Assembly: GCA_016711265.1 (NCBI GenBank)
Contig: JADJTI010000001.1
Coordinates: 496,001-560,000 of the forward strand
Origin: Austwickia sp.
GTDB taxonomy: Bacteria; Actinomycetota; Actinomycetes; Actinomycetales; Dermatophilaceae
DNA length: 64,000 nucleotides
Direction of reading: 5' to 3'
In this document: one piece after another, positions 16,441-25,959 of the stretch
How positions within the stretch are numbered: position 1 is the first letter of the stretch
Layout of the letters: each line of letters opens with the position of its first letter
Program-made: the position numbers and the translations under genes
Notes under the pieces: generated by a model
What the model was told of the DNA's origin: nothing
The model's input: the letters and a program-made list of their open reading frames with translations, nothing else
The model's database searches: none

Positions 16441-18309
16441 TCAGGGGGCGACCGGCTCGGCCCGGAACTGCGTCTCGTACAGGTCGGCGTACAAGCCACC
16501 GCGCGCCAGCAGTTCCTCGTGCCGGCCGGACTCGACCACGCGGCCCTCATCGATGACCAGGATCTGGTCGGCCCCGCGGACCGTGGAAAGCCGATGGGCG
16601 ATCACCAGGGCCGTTCGACCGGCCAGCGCCGTTTCCAGAGCGCGCTGTACGGCGACCTCGGACTCACTGTCCAGGTGTGCGGTCGCCTCGTCGAGGACCA
16701 CGAGGCCGGGGCCCTTGAGCAACAGGCGCGCGATCGCCAGGCGCTGCTTCTCGCCCCCGGAGAGCCGGTGCCCACGATCGCCGACCACGGTGTCGAGGCC
16801 CTCGGGAAGGCGCTGGACGAGGTCCCAGATCTGCGCGGCCCGCAGCGCCTCAATCAGCTCGGCATCGGTGGCGTTCGGGCGGGCGTAGCGCAGGTTCGCA
16901 GCGATGGTGTCGTGGAAGAGATGAGCTTCCTGAGTTACCACCCCGACCGTCTCCCTCAGCGAGGACAGTGACAACTTCTTGGCGTCGATGCCGCCCACGC
17001 GGACGGTACCGGCACTCGGGTCGTACAGCCGAGCCACCAGACTGGTGATCGTGGTCTTCCCGGCGCCGCTGGGACCCACCAGGGCCACCAGCTCGCCCGG
17101 CGCGGCCCGGAAGGACACCTCGCGCAGCACCGGGGCACCCGCGGCCCGGTCGCCGACGACGGCGACCTCCAGGGACGACAGGGACACCTCGTCGGCGCCC
17201 GGATACCCGAACGTGACCGCGTCGAACTCCACCCCCACGGTCGTCCGGGGCAGCTCCTGGGGGTCGGGCGCTTCGACGATCAGCGGCCGAAGGTCGAGCA
17301 CCTCGAACACCCGCTCGAAACTGACCAGCGCGGTCATCACGTCGACCCGCACGTTGGACAGCGCGGTCAGCGGCGCGTACAGCCGGCTCAGCAGCGCCAC
17401 CAGCGCCAGCAGGGTACCCACGGTGAGGGTGCCGTCGATTGCCAGCAACCCGCCCGCGCCGTACACCATCGCCGTCGCCAACGCCGCCACCAGGGTCAGC
17501 AGGTTCATGAAGATCGACCGGTTCATCGCGATCTTCACCCCGATGTCCCGCACCGCCGCCGCCCGATGGGCGTACTGCACCCGTTCGGTCACCGGGTCGC
17601 CGAACAACTTGACCAACAGGGCGCCGGCCACGTTGAACCGCTCGGTCATCCGGCTGCCCAGGTCCGCGTTGAGGTTCATCGAATCCCGGGTCAGTCCCGC
17701 CAGACGGCGACCCATCGCCTTGGCCGACAGCAGGAAGAACGGGACCAGCACGAGTGAGGCGAGGGTCAGTTGCCAGGACAGGGTGAGCATGGCGATGAGG
17801 ATCACGACGAGGCTGACGGCGTTGCTGACGACCCCGGACAGCACCGATGTGAAGGCCTGTTGGGCGCCGATCACGTCGCTGTTGACCCGGCTGACCAGCG
17901 CCCCGGTCTGGGCGCGGGTGAAGAAGGCGATCGGCTGGTCGAGGACGTGGCCGAAGACTTGGGTGCGCAGGTCGTAGATCAGCCCCTCCCCGATCCGGGC
18001 CGAACACCACCGCTGCGCAATCCCCAGCGCGGTGTCGACGACGGCCAGGAGCGCGACGATCAGGGCCAGCCGCACCACCAGGGCCGTGTCGCCCCGCAAC
18101 ACGCCCTGGTCGACGATCTGCTTGAGCAGCAGCGGGGTGGCGACGACCATCACCGAGGACACCACGACGAGCACCAGGAAGACGTTGATCAGCCCCCGGT
18201 AGGCGTGGGCGTAGCCGAAGACCCGGCGGGTGGTGCCGGACTTGAGCCGCTGTCCTTTGAGGGTGTCCCGGGACATCGAGCGCATCATCATGAACGGACT
18301 GTGTGACAT
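16441..18309 (-). CDS. ABC exporter, fused membrane and ATPase domains
   Basis: A 622-residue half-transporter of the MsbA/LmrA type IV fold. Six membrane helices occupy about residues 35-320, and the nucleotide-binding domain about 350-610. The latter has GPSGAGKTT (Walker A), LSGGEKQRLAIARLLL (signature) and VVLDEATAHLDSESE (Walker B with the catalytic Glu and D-loop). It probably works as a homodimer, exporting lipids or drugs; the substrate is unknown. A TTGACA lies 14 bases before the ATG but no -10 fits between them, so the promoter is unclear. Several ATGs follow closely (codons 7-9), so the exact start is open. Confidence 0.93.
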   Translation of the reverse strand: MSHSPFMMMRSMSRDTLKGQRLKSGTTRRVFGYAHAYRGLINVFLVLVVVSSVMVVATPLLLKQIVDQGVLRGDTALVVRLALIVALLAVVDTALGIAQRWCSARIGEGLIYDLRTQVFGHVLDQPIAFFTRAQTGALVSRVNSDVIGAQQAFTSVLSGVVSNAVSLVVILIAMLTLSWQLTLASLVLVPFFLLSAKAMGRRLAGLTRDSMNLNADLGSRMTERFNVAGALLVKLFGDPVTERVQYAHRAAAVRDIGVKIAMNRSIFMNLLTLVAALATAMVYGAGGLLAIDGTLTVGTLLALVALLSRLYAPLTALSNVRVDVMTALVSFERVFEVLDLRPLIVEAPDPQELPRTTVGVEFDAVTFGYPGADEVSLSSLEVAVVGDRAAGAPVLREVSFRAAPGELVALVGPSGAGKTTITSLVARLYDPSAGTVRVGGIDAKKLSLSSLRETVGVVTQEAHLFHDTIAANLRYARPNATDAELIEALRAAQIWDLVQRLPEGLDTVVGDRGHRLSGGEKQRLAIARLLLKGPGLVVLDEATAHLDSESEVAVQRALETALAGRTALVIAHRLSTVRGADQILVIDEGRVVESGRHEELLARGGLYADLYETQFRAEPVAP

Positions 18310-18381
18310 CGCTTCGTGTCAACCGCCGCCGGGTCGGAAAGCTTCCGCCCGCAGCCAGATCAGGTGCCTGCTCGGCTGCGT

Positions 18382-19191
18382 TCAGGTACGCCCGGCGGTG
18401 CGCGCCAGCCCTGCCAACAACGGAGCCTGGGCGGTGCGCTCCACGACCACCTGGTCGGCCACGGGGTTGTCGACGGCGGCACGCAGCACCCGTTTGAGTG
18501 CCCGGATCGTCGGGTCCGGCGCCTGCAGGATGGCGTCGGCGAGGTCGCCGACCGCCTGGTCCAGCTCCGCGGCGGGCACGACGAGATTGGCCAGCCCGGT
18601 GTGCATGGCTTCGGCCGCCCCGACCGCGCGGCCGGTGGCGATGATCTCCAGGGCCCGCGGGTACCCCATGATCGAGACCAGGGGCGCCGTACCGCCTAGG
18701 TCGGGCACCATCCCCAGCTTGGTCTCCCCCATGATGAACTGCACGTCCTCGGCCACCACCCGCAGGTCAGCGGCGAGGGCGAGCTGGAAACCGGCCCCCA
18801 CGGCATACCCCTGCACGGCAGCGATGACGATGGCGTGGCATTCTCCCCAGGCGGTGAAGCCCTGCTGGATCCCGGCGATGAGCGCGGCCATCCCGTCCAG
18901 GTCGCCGGCGGCCGCCGGAGCCAACAGGTCCGGCTCCCCCGGGATCCCCCCGGGGGCAAGCATCCCGCGGTCCAGCCCGGCCGAGAATGACGGGCCCGCC
19001 CCGGCGAGCACCACGACCCGAACGTCGTCCGGCAGCGTGGTGGCGATCTGGGCGAACGCCGCCCACATCGTGGGGGTCTGCGAATTACGTCGGGCGCGGT
19101 GATCGAGCGTCACGGTCAGCACCGGCCCGCGTCGGTGCAGGCGGAGGTGCGGGTGTGGACTGTCCAGAGTCATCGTCTCGTCGTGGGTCAC
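18382..19191 (-). CDS. Enoyl-CoA hydratase/isomerase (crotonase) family protein
   Basis: A 269-residue crotonase-fold protein. The oxyanion-hole segments FSAGLD (near residue 69) and GYAVGAGFQLALAADLRV (near 128) are present. In rat hydratase the second segment contains Glu144 (CELA); here that position is Gln (FQLA), while the second acid (GETKLG) is kept. True hydratase activity is therefore doubtful, and it may be an isomerase or another crotonase. The GTG start has TAGATT seven bases upstream (leaderless). Position beside an ABC-F gene recalls M. tuberculosis echA12-Rv1473. Confidence 0.88.
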   Translation of the reverse strand: MTHDETMTLDSPHPHLRLHRRGPVLTVTLDHRARRNSQTPTMWAAFAQIATTLPDDVRVVVLAGAGPSFSAGLDRGMLAPGGIPGEPDLLAPAAAGDLDGMAALIAGIQQGFTAWGECHAIVIAAVQGYAVGAGFQLALAADLRVVAEDVQFIMGETKLGMVPDLGGTAPLVSIMGYPRALEIIATGRAVGAAEAMHTGLANLVVPAAELDQAVGDLADAILQAPDPTIRALKRVLRAAVDNPVADQVVVERTAQAPLLAGLARTAGRT

Positions 19192-19198
19192 ATGGCCG

Positions 19199-19204
19199 AA
19201 TCTA
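19199..19204 (-). promoter_or_regulatory. -10 element TAGATT of a leaderless promoter (crotonase gene)
   Basis: On the minus strand TAGATT, seven bases and then GTG at 19191. Confidence 0.65.
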
Positions 19205-19246
19205 CGGCCTCGCGCGGCCGGCCCGACGGTACAGACCCGTACACAG

Positions 19247-19339
19247 CGCTACCCCTCACGACCGCACCGCCCGCCATCGTGCGACAACATTGCAGGTCAG
19301 CAGCGTGCCGTCTGATGTCAAACGCGGTGAGGGGTAGCG
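19247..19339. repeat. 13-bp inverted repeat with a 67-base spacer
   Basis: CGCTACCCCTCAC at 19247-19259 is the exact reverse complement of GTGAGGGGTAGCG at 19327-19339. It fills the space between the crotonase promoter and the ABC-F stop. It could be a paired operator or a long-loop terminator for the ABC-F gene; there is no U-tract. Confidence 0.55.
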
Positions 19340-19384
19340 GTGTGTTCGCGAGCCGTGACTCGAGCGGACCCGAGCAGCCCCGGG

Positions 19385-20992
<1,608 letters not shown>

Positions 20993-21103
20993 GCGGGTTT
21001 CCCCTTCGGTCCTCAGGTCGGGTTTGGCAGGCGGGCGGACCGGGCAAAGGCCTCGGGCACGGCGACGCGGCCGCACCTGTCGGTGACCGGCTCGCCGGGT
21101 CGA

Positions 21104-21110
21104 TAGTCTA
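21104..21110. promoter_or_regulatory. Overlapping divergent -10 elements (ABC-F / zinc protease)
   Basis: TAGTCT (21104-21109, plus strand) and TAGACT (21110-21105, minus strand) are the same seven base pairs read in both directions. Both genes then have leaders with SDs, so this may be one compact bidirectional promoter. Confidence 0.45.
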
Positions 21111-21152
21111 CGTGCGCGCAGCCATGCGTTTTCTCGCGCGGGAGGGGTCCCC

Positions 21153-22100
21153 ATGACGTTCAACGACGACGCCAGGCTTGACACGTCCGAGGTGCTTGGC
21201 GGCAGCGGCGGAGGTGGCGGTGGGCTACGCCCGGGCGGCATGGTCATCGGCGGCGGTGGCGGCATCCTGGGCATCATCGTGCTGCTGCTCTACATGTTCC
21301 TCGGCGGCGGCGGCACGCCGGGCGGCGACGGCGGGAGTGTTCCCGGCAGCGGTGGCGTGAACCCTTTCGACGCCTCCCAGATCACCGGGGGCGGCCAGAA
21401 CGCCAACACCCAGCTGTTCGCCCACTGCAAGACCGGTGCGGACGCCAACCGCGACGACAACTGCCGCATCGTGGGCACCGTCAACAGCGTGCAGGCCTTT
21501 TGGCGCGAGGAGCTCCCCCGCTACGGCAAGCAGTGGAAGCCGACCAAGACCGTCCTCTACCGCGGGACCACCCAGTCGGCGTGCGGCACGGCGAGCAACC
21601 AGGTGGGGCCGTTCTACTGCCCCCTGGACAAGCGGATCTACATGGACTCCTCGTTCTTCGACATCCTCACCCGGCAGTTCGGCGGCAGCAGCGGAGCCTT
21701 GGCCCAGATGTACGTCGTGGCCCACGAATACGGGCACGCGCTACAGGATCAGCTCGGCTTGCTCAACCGGGCCCAGCAGGATCCGGCCGGACCGGAGAGC
21801 GGCGGGGTGCGGGTGGAGCTGATGGCCGACTGCCTGGCCGGCATGTGGGTGCAGCACGCGGCCCAGACCAAGGACTCGGGCGGCCGCACCCTCCTCAAGG
21901 AGCCCAGCCAGGAGCAGATCCAGGACGCGCTGGCGGCGGCTGCGGCCGTCGGTGACGACAACATCATGAAGAAGACCTCGGGCCGGGTGTTCCCGGAGAA
22001 ATTCACCCACGGCACCTCCGAGCAGCGCCAGCGGTGGTTCATGACCGGCTACCGGGCCCAGGACATCAACGCCTGCAACACCTTCAACGCCCAGCCGTAG
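21153..22100 (+). CDS. Neutral zinc metallopeptidase (YpfJ family), membrane anchored
   Basis: A 315-residue putative metalloprotease of the YpfJ/neutral zinc metallopeptidase family. A Gly-rich cytoplasmic tail (to residue 37) leads into a single membrane helix (about 37-51) and a second Gly-rich linker, placing the catalytic domain outside the cell. The zincin motif HEYGH is at 191-195 and a third ligand candidate is Glu222 in VELMADC. Cysteines at 92, 104, 144 and 156 could form disulfides. The ATG is preceded by GGGAGGGG. The substrate is unknown. Cell-wall enzymes next to it (NlpC/P60) suggest an envelope role. Confidence 0.92.
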   Translation: MTFNDDARLDTSEVLGGSGGGGGGLRPGGMVIGGGGGILGIIVLLLYMFLGGGGTPGGDGGSVPGSGGVNPFDASQITGGGQNANTQLFAHCKTGADANRDDNCRIVGTVNSVQAFWREELPRYGKQWKPTKTVLYRGTTQSACGTASNQVGPFYCPLDKRIYMDSSFFDILTRQFGGSSGALAQMYVVAHEYGHALQDQLGLLNRAQQDPAGPESGGVRVELMADCLAGMWVQHAAQTKDSGGRTLLKEPSQEQIQDALAAAAAVGDDNIMKKTSGRVFPEKFTHGTSEQRQRWFMTGYRAQDINACNTFNAQP

Positions 22101-22231
22101 GCCTCCCCCGAGTTCTTGCGCAATAGCATCGTGGCAGCTCACCAGCCATGTCCCGGATCCGAACCGAACGGTCGGGATGTTATGTCTCTGTGTGACAAAG
22201 CCCACGAATCGGCGTAACGGCGTTTGGGAGA

Positions 22232-22261
22232 TTGCAAAACGGTAACGACCGGACGTACGTT
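22232..22261 (+). promoter_or_regulatory. Sigma-70-like promoter of the riboswitch-NlpC/P60 unit
   Basis: TTGCAA (22232-22237), an 18-base spacer and TACGTT (22256-22261). The predicted transcription start, near 22268, falls just before the riboswitch. Confidence 0.5.
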
Positions 22262-22299
22262 TCACATCGGTCGCCGAACCCCTGCGGAGACCGATGGTG

Positions 22300-22524
22300 T
22301 GACGCTGAATCCTGCCACCACGCCGTCAGAGACCTCACAGAAGCAGGTGGCAGGAGCGGAGCGCCCAAGCAGTCCGGAAGCTGTGTGACCCACAGACCTT
22401 CCTTGGGGTGTAGCCGCAGTGGTGCCCCACCGACGATTGGCGTCGCGAACGCCGCCGCCCGTCGGCCCACTGCGACCGGGAACCAGTGATCCCGAACCCG
22501 ACAGGTCCCGCCTCGTAAGCGCCT
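22300..22524 (+). promoter_or_regulatory. Cyclic di-AMP riboswitch (ydaO-yuaA class)
   Basis: The 440-base gap before the NlpC/P60 gene contains the conserved blocks of the ydaO aptamer in order. These are CGCTGAATCC followed by a CCTGCCACC/GGTGGCAGG stem (from 22311) and GGAGCGGAGCGCCCAAG. TTGGGGTGTAGCCGC follows (around 22403), then CCCGAACCCGACAGG and CCTCGTAAGCG (22490-22521). The closing helix P1 pairs CGCT (22303-22306) with AGCG (22518-22521). An extra hairpin (ATCGGTC/GACCGAT, about 22266-22296) precedes it. The aptamer ends about 20 bases before the ATG and there is no separate terminator. Control is therefore probably exerted on the ribosome site or on transcript elongation. In known cases c-di-AMP binding lowers expression of wall hydrolases. 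Confidence 0.88.
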
Positions 22525-22540
22525 CCTGGATACCACCCCC

Positions 22541-23083
22541 ATGAACCGTGCGCTTCGTGCTGCCTGCGTGCGCCTGACGGCCGCCTCCGCAGCCGTCTTC
22601 GGCATCACCGCAGCTCTGGCCATCGGCGGCCCAGCCGCCTCGGCCGCCCCCGCACTGCCTGCCGACTCCGCTCCCGCCGTCAGCACCCGTGCGGTGGGCC
22701 GCTCGGCAGCCGCCCGTTCGGTGTCGGCGTACCTGGCCTTCGGGGGCAAGGTGCTGTCGGTGGCCGCCACCAAGCGTGGCACCCCCTACCGGTACGGCGC
22801 CGCCGGCCCGAACGCGTTCGACTGCTCCGGCTACACCAGCTGGGTCTACCGGAAGCTCGGCCGCAAGCTGCCGCGCACGGCGCACGCTCAGTACGGCGCC
22901 ACCCGGCACCTCTCACGGTCCCAGGCCCTGCCCGGCGACCTGGTCTTCTTTGGCGGCCGGTACAAGCACCACGTGGCCATCTACGCTGGTGGCAACCGGA
23001 TGTGGCACGCCCCGTCTTCGGGACGCACCGTCACCCTGGCGCCGATCTACAGCAAGCGGGTGGCCTTCGGACGGTTGGGCTGA
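22541..23083 (+). CDS. Secreted NlpC/P60 peptidoglycan endopeptidase
   Basis: A 180-residue exported cysteine peptidase that should cut D-Glu-meso-Dap type bonds in cell-wall stem peptides. A signal peptide (about 1-36, ending ASA-AP) leads to a short linker and the catalytic NlpC/P60 domain (about 70-180). Cys95 (FDCSGY), His144 (KHHVAIY) and His156 (MWHAPSSG) are the expected catalytic and supporting residues. A c-di-AMP riboswitch lies immediately upstream, so expression is tied to osmotic/c-di-AMP status. The protein is short and lacks a long coiled-coil region, unlike RipA. Confidence 0.94.
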   Translation: MNRALRAACVRLTAASAAVFGITAALAIGGPAASAAPALPADSAPAVSTRAVGRSAAARSVSAYLAFGGKVLSVAATKRGTPYRYGAAGPNAFDCSGYTSWVYRKLGRKLPRTAHAQYGATRHLSRSQALPGDLVFFGGRYKHHVAIYAGGNRMWHAPSSGRTVTLAPIYSKRVAFGRLG

Positions 23084-23112
23084 TCTCGGCCGACGCCCCT
23101 CAGGATGAGCAC

Positions 23113-23751
23113 ATGAGCACTTCCGGCCCCGCGGCCGCCCCCGTGAGCTGCGGTTTCGACCTCGACCTGACGCTGGTCGACACCCGGGGACGGATCCTGG
23201 CCTCCGCTGTGGCGGCGTTCGCCGAGCTGGGCGTCGAGGTCAGCGAGGAGCACGTCGTCCCCTACCTCGGCGTCCCGCTGACGGTGTTGGCGGGCGGGTT
23301 GGCCCCGGCCGCGGACCCGACGGCCTTCGTCGACCGCTACCGGCACCACTACTCCCTGAAGCATCTCGCGCCCTGCTCCCCGATGCCGGGCGCGCGCACC
23401 GCCCTGCTGGCGGTGCGCGCGGCCGGTCACCGGGTCGTGGTGGTCTCCGCCAAGCTCCACCGGTTCGTGCGTGAGGCGTTGGTCGGCGCGGATCTGGACG
23501 ACCTGGTCGATGCCATCCACGGGGAGCTGTTCGCTGCGGACAAGGGACCGGCGTTGGCCCGCGAGCATGCCTGGGCCTACCTTGGCGATCACCCCGGTGA
23601 CGTGGTGGCCGCCACCGCCGCCGGAGCGCTGGCGATCGGGGTGGCGACCGGTGCCCATGACGGCGCGGCGTTACGCGCAGCAGGGGCCGGCGTGGTATTG
23701 GAGGACCTGCACGCCTTTCCCGACTGGTACGCCGACCGCAACGGCCCGTGA
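23113..23751 (+). CDS. HAD family hydrolase
   Basis: A 212-residue haloacid-dehalogenase-type phosphatase. Motif I is FDLDLTLVDT (near residue 15, with nucleophile Asp and Asp+2), motif II Ser is in VVVVSAKLH (near 117), and motif III/IV is the Lys of ADKGPALA plus the acidic YLGDHPGDV (near 155). A helical cap (about 25-90) makes it a phosphoglycolate-phosphatase-like C1 subclass member. The substrate is unknown. It follows the NlpC/P60 gene by 29 bases without an evident promoter, so it may be co-transcribed under the riboswitch. Confidence 0.9.
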   Translation: MSTSGPAAAPVSCGFDLDLTLVDTRGRILASAVAAFAELGVEVSEEHVVPYLGVPLTVLAGGLAPAADPTAFVDRYRHHYSLKHLAPCSPMPGARTALLAVRAAGHRVVVVSAKLHRFVREALVGADLDDLVDAIHGELFAADKGPALAREHAWAYLGDHPGDVVAATAAGALAIGVATGAHDGAALRAAGAGVVLEDLHAFPDWYADRNGP

Positions 23752-23759
23752 GCAGCGCC

Positions 23760-25250
23760 TCACTCCGGGTCGTGCCGGAGCTCGCGCTTGAGGATCTTGC
23801 CGGTGGCGCCCTTGGGCAGCTCGCCCATCACGGTGATGATCCGCGGGTACTTGTACGGCGCGACCCGTTCCTTCACGAAGGCCTGGATCTCCTCGGTGGA
23901 GGCCTGCGTCCCCGGCTTGAGGACGACGTACGCCGCGACCTCCTCGCCGTGGGTGGGGTGCGGTACGCCGACGACCGCGGCTTCGGCGATGGCCGGGTGT
24001 TCGTACAACGCCTCCTCCACCTCGCGGGGGTAGACGTTGTACCCGCCGCGGATGATCAGGTCCTTGCTGCGGTCGACGATGAAGTAGTACCCGTCCTCGT
24101 CCTGGCGGGCCAGGTCGCCGGAGTAGAACCAGCCGCCCTCGCGGATCGCCTCGGCCGTGGCGTCGGGGCGGTTCCAGTAGCCACGCATGATGTTCTCGCC
24201 CCGGATCGCGATCTCGCCGATCTCCCCGACCGGCACGGGCGCGTCGCCCCCCTCGACGGGGAACAGGCGCATCTCCACCCCGGCGATCGGGGTGCCGATG
24301 CTGCCGGGCTTGCGCTCGCGGTCCGGGTGGTTGAAGGAGGCCACCGGGGAGGTCTCCGAGAGGCCGTACCCCTCCAGGATCATCACGTCGAACGCCTTCT
24401 CGAAGGCCTTCATGACCTCTACCGGCATCGATGATCCACCGGAGACGCACAACCGCAGCGAGCCCATGTCCCACTGTTTGGCGTCCTTGGCCGCCAGCAT
24501 CGCGGCGTACATCGTGGGCACGCCGAGGAACACCGTGGCCCGGTCACGTTCGATGATCTCCAGGGCCTTCATCGGCTCGAACCGCGGCAGCATGGTCAGG
24601 GTGCAGCCATAGGCGATCGCGATGTTCATGGCCGCGGTCATACCAAACACGTGGAACAACGGCAGGCAGCCCATCACGACGTCCTCCGGCGTCGCCTTGA
24701 AGAGCGTGTCCGCACTGGTCTTCTGGTTGCTCTGGAGGTTGCCGTGGCGCAGTTCGGCGCCCTTGGGTCGCCCGGTGGTGCCCGAGGTGTAGAGCAGCAC
24801 GGCGGTGTCCTCGTCGTCCCGTTCGGCGAGCTCGTTCATCGGGTTCGCGGCCCCCAGGACGGCCGGCAGGTCGGTGACCGGCAAGAACGTCACGCCGCTG
24901 TCGGCGGACCCCTGCTCGGCGGGGGTGCCCGGCAGGCCGACCAGGAGCTTGGCGCCGGAGTCCTCCAGGTAATAGCTCACCTCCCGGGGCACGAACAGGG
25001 GGTTCATCGGTACGACGACCCCACCCATCCGCAGGACGCCGTAGTACACCACCACGAACGCCGGCAGGTTCGGCAGCGAGAGGGCGACCCGGTCTCCGGG
25101 TTCGATGCCCTGGGCGGTGAGCCAGCCGGCGAACCGGGCGCAGGTGGCGTCCAGTTTGGCGAAGCTGTACTCGTCGTCGTCCATCTTCAGCGCCACCCGG
25201 TCGGGGTGAGCGGCAGCGGTTGCGGTCAGGTTCAGGGCGAGGTTGCCCAC
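23760..25250 (-). CDS. Long-chain fatty acid-CoA ligase (AMP-binding)
   Basis: A 496-residue adenylate-forming enzyme that activates a fatty acid with ATP and joins it to CoA. The P-loop-like motif is LLYTSGTTGRPKG (152-164), the A5 motif is GYGLSETSP (near 300), the A7/A8 hinge contains YSGDLARQDEDGYYFIVDRSKD, and the catalytic Lys is K485 in GKILKREL. It is soluble, of the length of medium/long-chain FadD proteins, and preceded by AGGAG before a GTG start. It converges on the HAD gene with eight bases between. Chain-length preference is not predictable. Confidence 0.93.
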   Translation of the reverse strand: MGNLALNLTATAAAHPDRVALKMDDDEYSFAKLDATCARFAGWLTAQGIEPGDRVALSLPNLPAFVVVYYGVLRMGGVVVPMNPLFVPREVSYYLEDSGAKLLVGLPGTPAEQGSADSGVTFLPVTDLPAVLGAANPMNELAERDDEDTAVLLYTSGTTGRPKGAELRHGNLQSNQKTSADTLFKATPEDVVMGCLPLFHVFGMTAAMNIAIAYGCTLTMLPRFEPMKALEIIERDRATVFLGVPTMYAAMLAAKDAKQWDMGSLRLCVSGGSSMPVEVMKAFEKAFDVMILEGYGLSETSPVASFNHPDRERKPGSIGTPIAGVEMRLFPVEGGDAPVPVGEIGEIAIRGENIMRGYWNRPDATAEAIREGGWFYSGDLARQDEDGYYFIVDRSKDLIIRGGYNVYPREVEEALYEHPAIAEAAVVGVPHPTHGEEVAAYVVLKPGTQASTEEIQAFVKERVAPYKYPRIITVMGELPKGATGKILKRELRHDPE

Positions 25251-25293
25251 AGCGACTCCTTCGTCGGGCGGATCTGGACGTGGGGTTCGGGCA

Positions 25294-25299
25294 AGGTTA
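25294..25299 (-). promoter_or_regulatory. -10 element TAACCT of the acyl-CoA ligase promoter
   Basis: On the minus strand TAACCT lies 43 bases before the GTG. The leader of about 37 nt contains the AGGAG SD. Confidence 0.45.
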
Positions 25300-25319
25300 C
25301 CCGGTGGTCACCTGCGGCG

Positions 25320-25949
25320 CTAGGGTCTGGTCACGTCGTTGACCAGCACCGACGGCCCCCGGGCCAGGTCCAACGCGGAGGTCAGTGCCGCCGTGCGTGG
25401 GTCGGCGCTCAGGGCGACGTCCCGCCGCGGCGGCACGGCTTCCGGCCGCGGCCACCCGTGCAGTGCCGAGGCGAGCAACAGCCGGTCCCCGCCGGTGACC
25501 AGCCCGTCCAGCGGCGGGTCGCCGGCTTCGGCCAGGAGCCGGTGCAGGTGTCCCCGGGCGGTCTCGACGAGGCTATCGGCCTGGTTGACCCGACGACGCT
25601 GGTAACGCTGCTGCGACCAGCCGCCGGCCGCGGTCCTGCCCTGCACGTAGCGGGTGCCGGACCTGGTGGCCAGCCAGCGTTCGCCGCGGGCCAGCCCCAC
25701 GGCGTACCCTCCGCGGCGCAGCAGCAGCACCGCGAGCAGTCGCTGCGGGCAGGCCCACCGCACCAGCCTCGCCGGGTCGCAGGGTTCGATGCCGTGATCG
25801 GGCAGGTACGGCGAGAATTGCGCCCACGAGCCGTCCGCTGCGCTCAGCTGCAGCTGGTTGCCGTCCGGGTGGAAACTCAGCTCACCATGCCGCCTGGCGA
25901 ACCCGTCGACCCACGCGGTCACCCGCGAGGCCGGCACCGCGATGCGCAT
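25320..25949 (-). CDS. acVLRF1-family peptidyl-tRNA hydrolase (Vms1-like release factor)
   Basis: A 209-residue protein resembling the actinobacterial Vms1-like release factor 1 family, related to eRF1 domain 2 and to eukaryotic Vms1/ANKZF1. The diagnostic segment is GGWSQQRYQRRR (near residue 110), where Gly-x-x-Gln takes the place of the GGQ hydrolysis loop. LAVLLLRRGGYAVGLARGE precedes it and NQADSLVETA follows. Such proteins are thought to free stalled nascent chains in ribosome quality control; this is inferred from the family. The ATG at 25949 starts 10 bases after the alanine racemase gene ends, so the two are probably one operon. Confidence 0.82.
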   Translation of the reverse strand: MRIAVPASRVTAWVDGFARRHGELSFHPDGNQLQLSAADGSWAQFSPYLPDHGIEPCDPARLVRWACPQRLLAVLLLRRGGYAVGLARGERWLATRSGTRYVQGRTAAGGWSQQRYQRRRVNQADSLVETARGHLHRLLAEAGDPPLDGLVTGGDRLLLASALHGWPRPEAVPPRRDVALSADPRTAALTSALDLARGPSVLVNDVTRP

Positions 25950-25959
25950 TTCGGGCGGG

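Noticed and set aside
22176..22200. Half CRP site TGTGACAAAGCCCACG before the riboswitch promoter
   Set aside because: Only one arm matches TGTGA; the second arm differs from TCACA at two positions, too weak to report as an operator.
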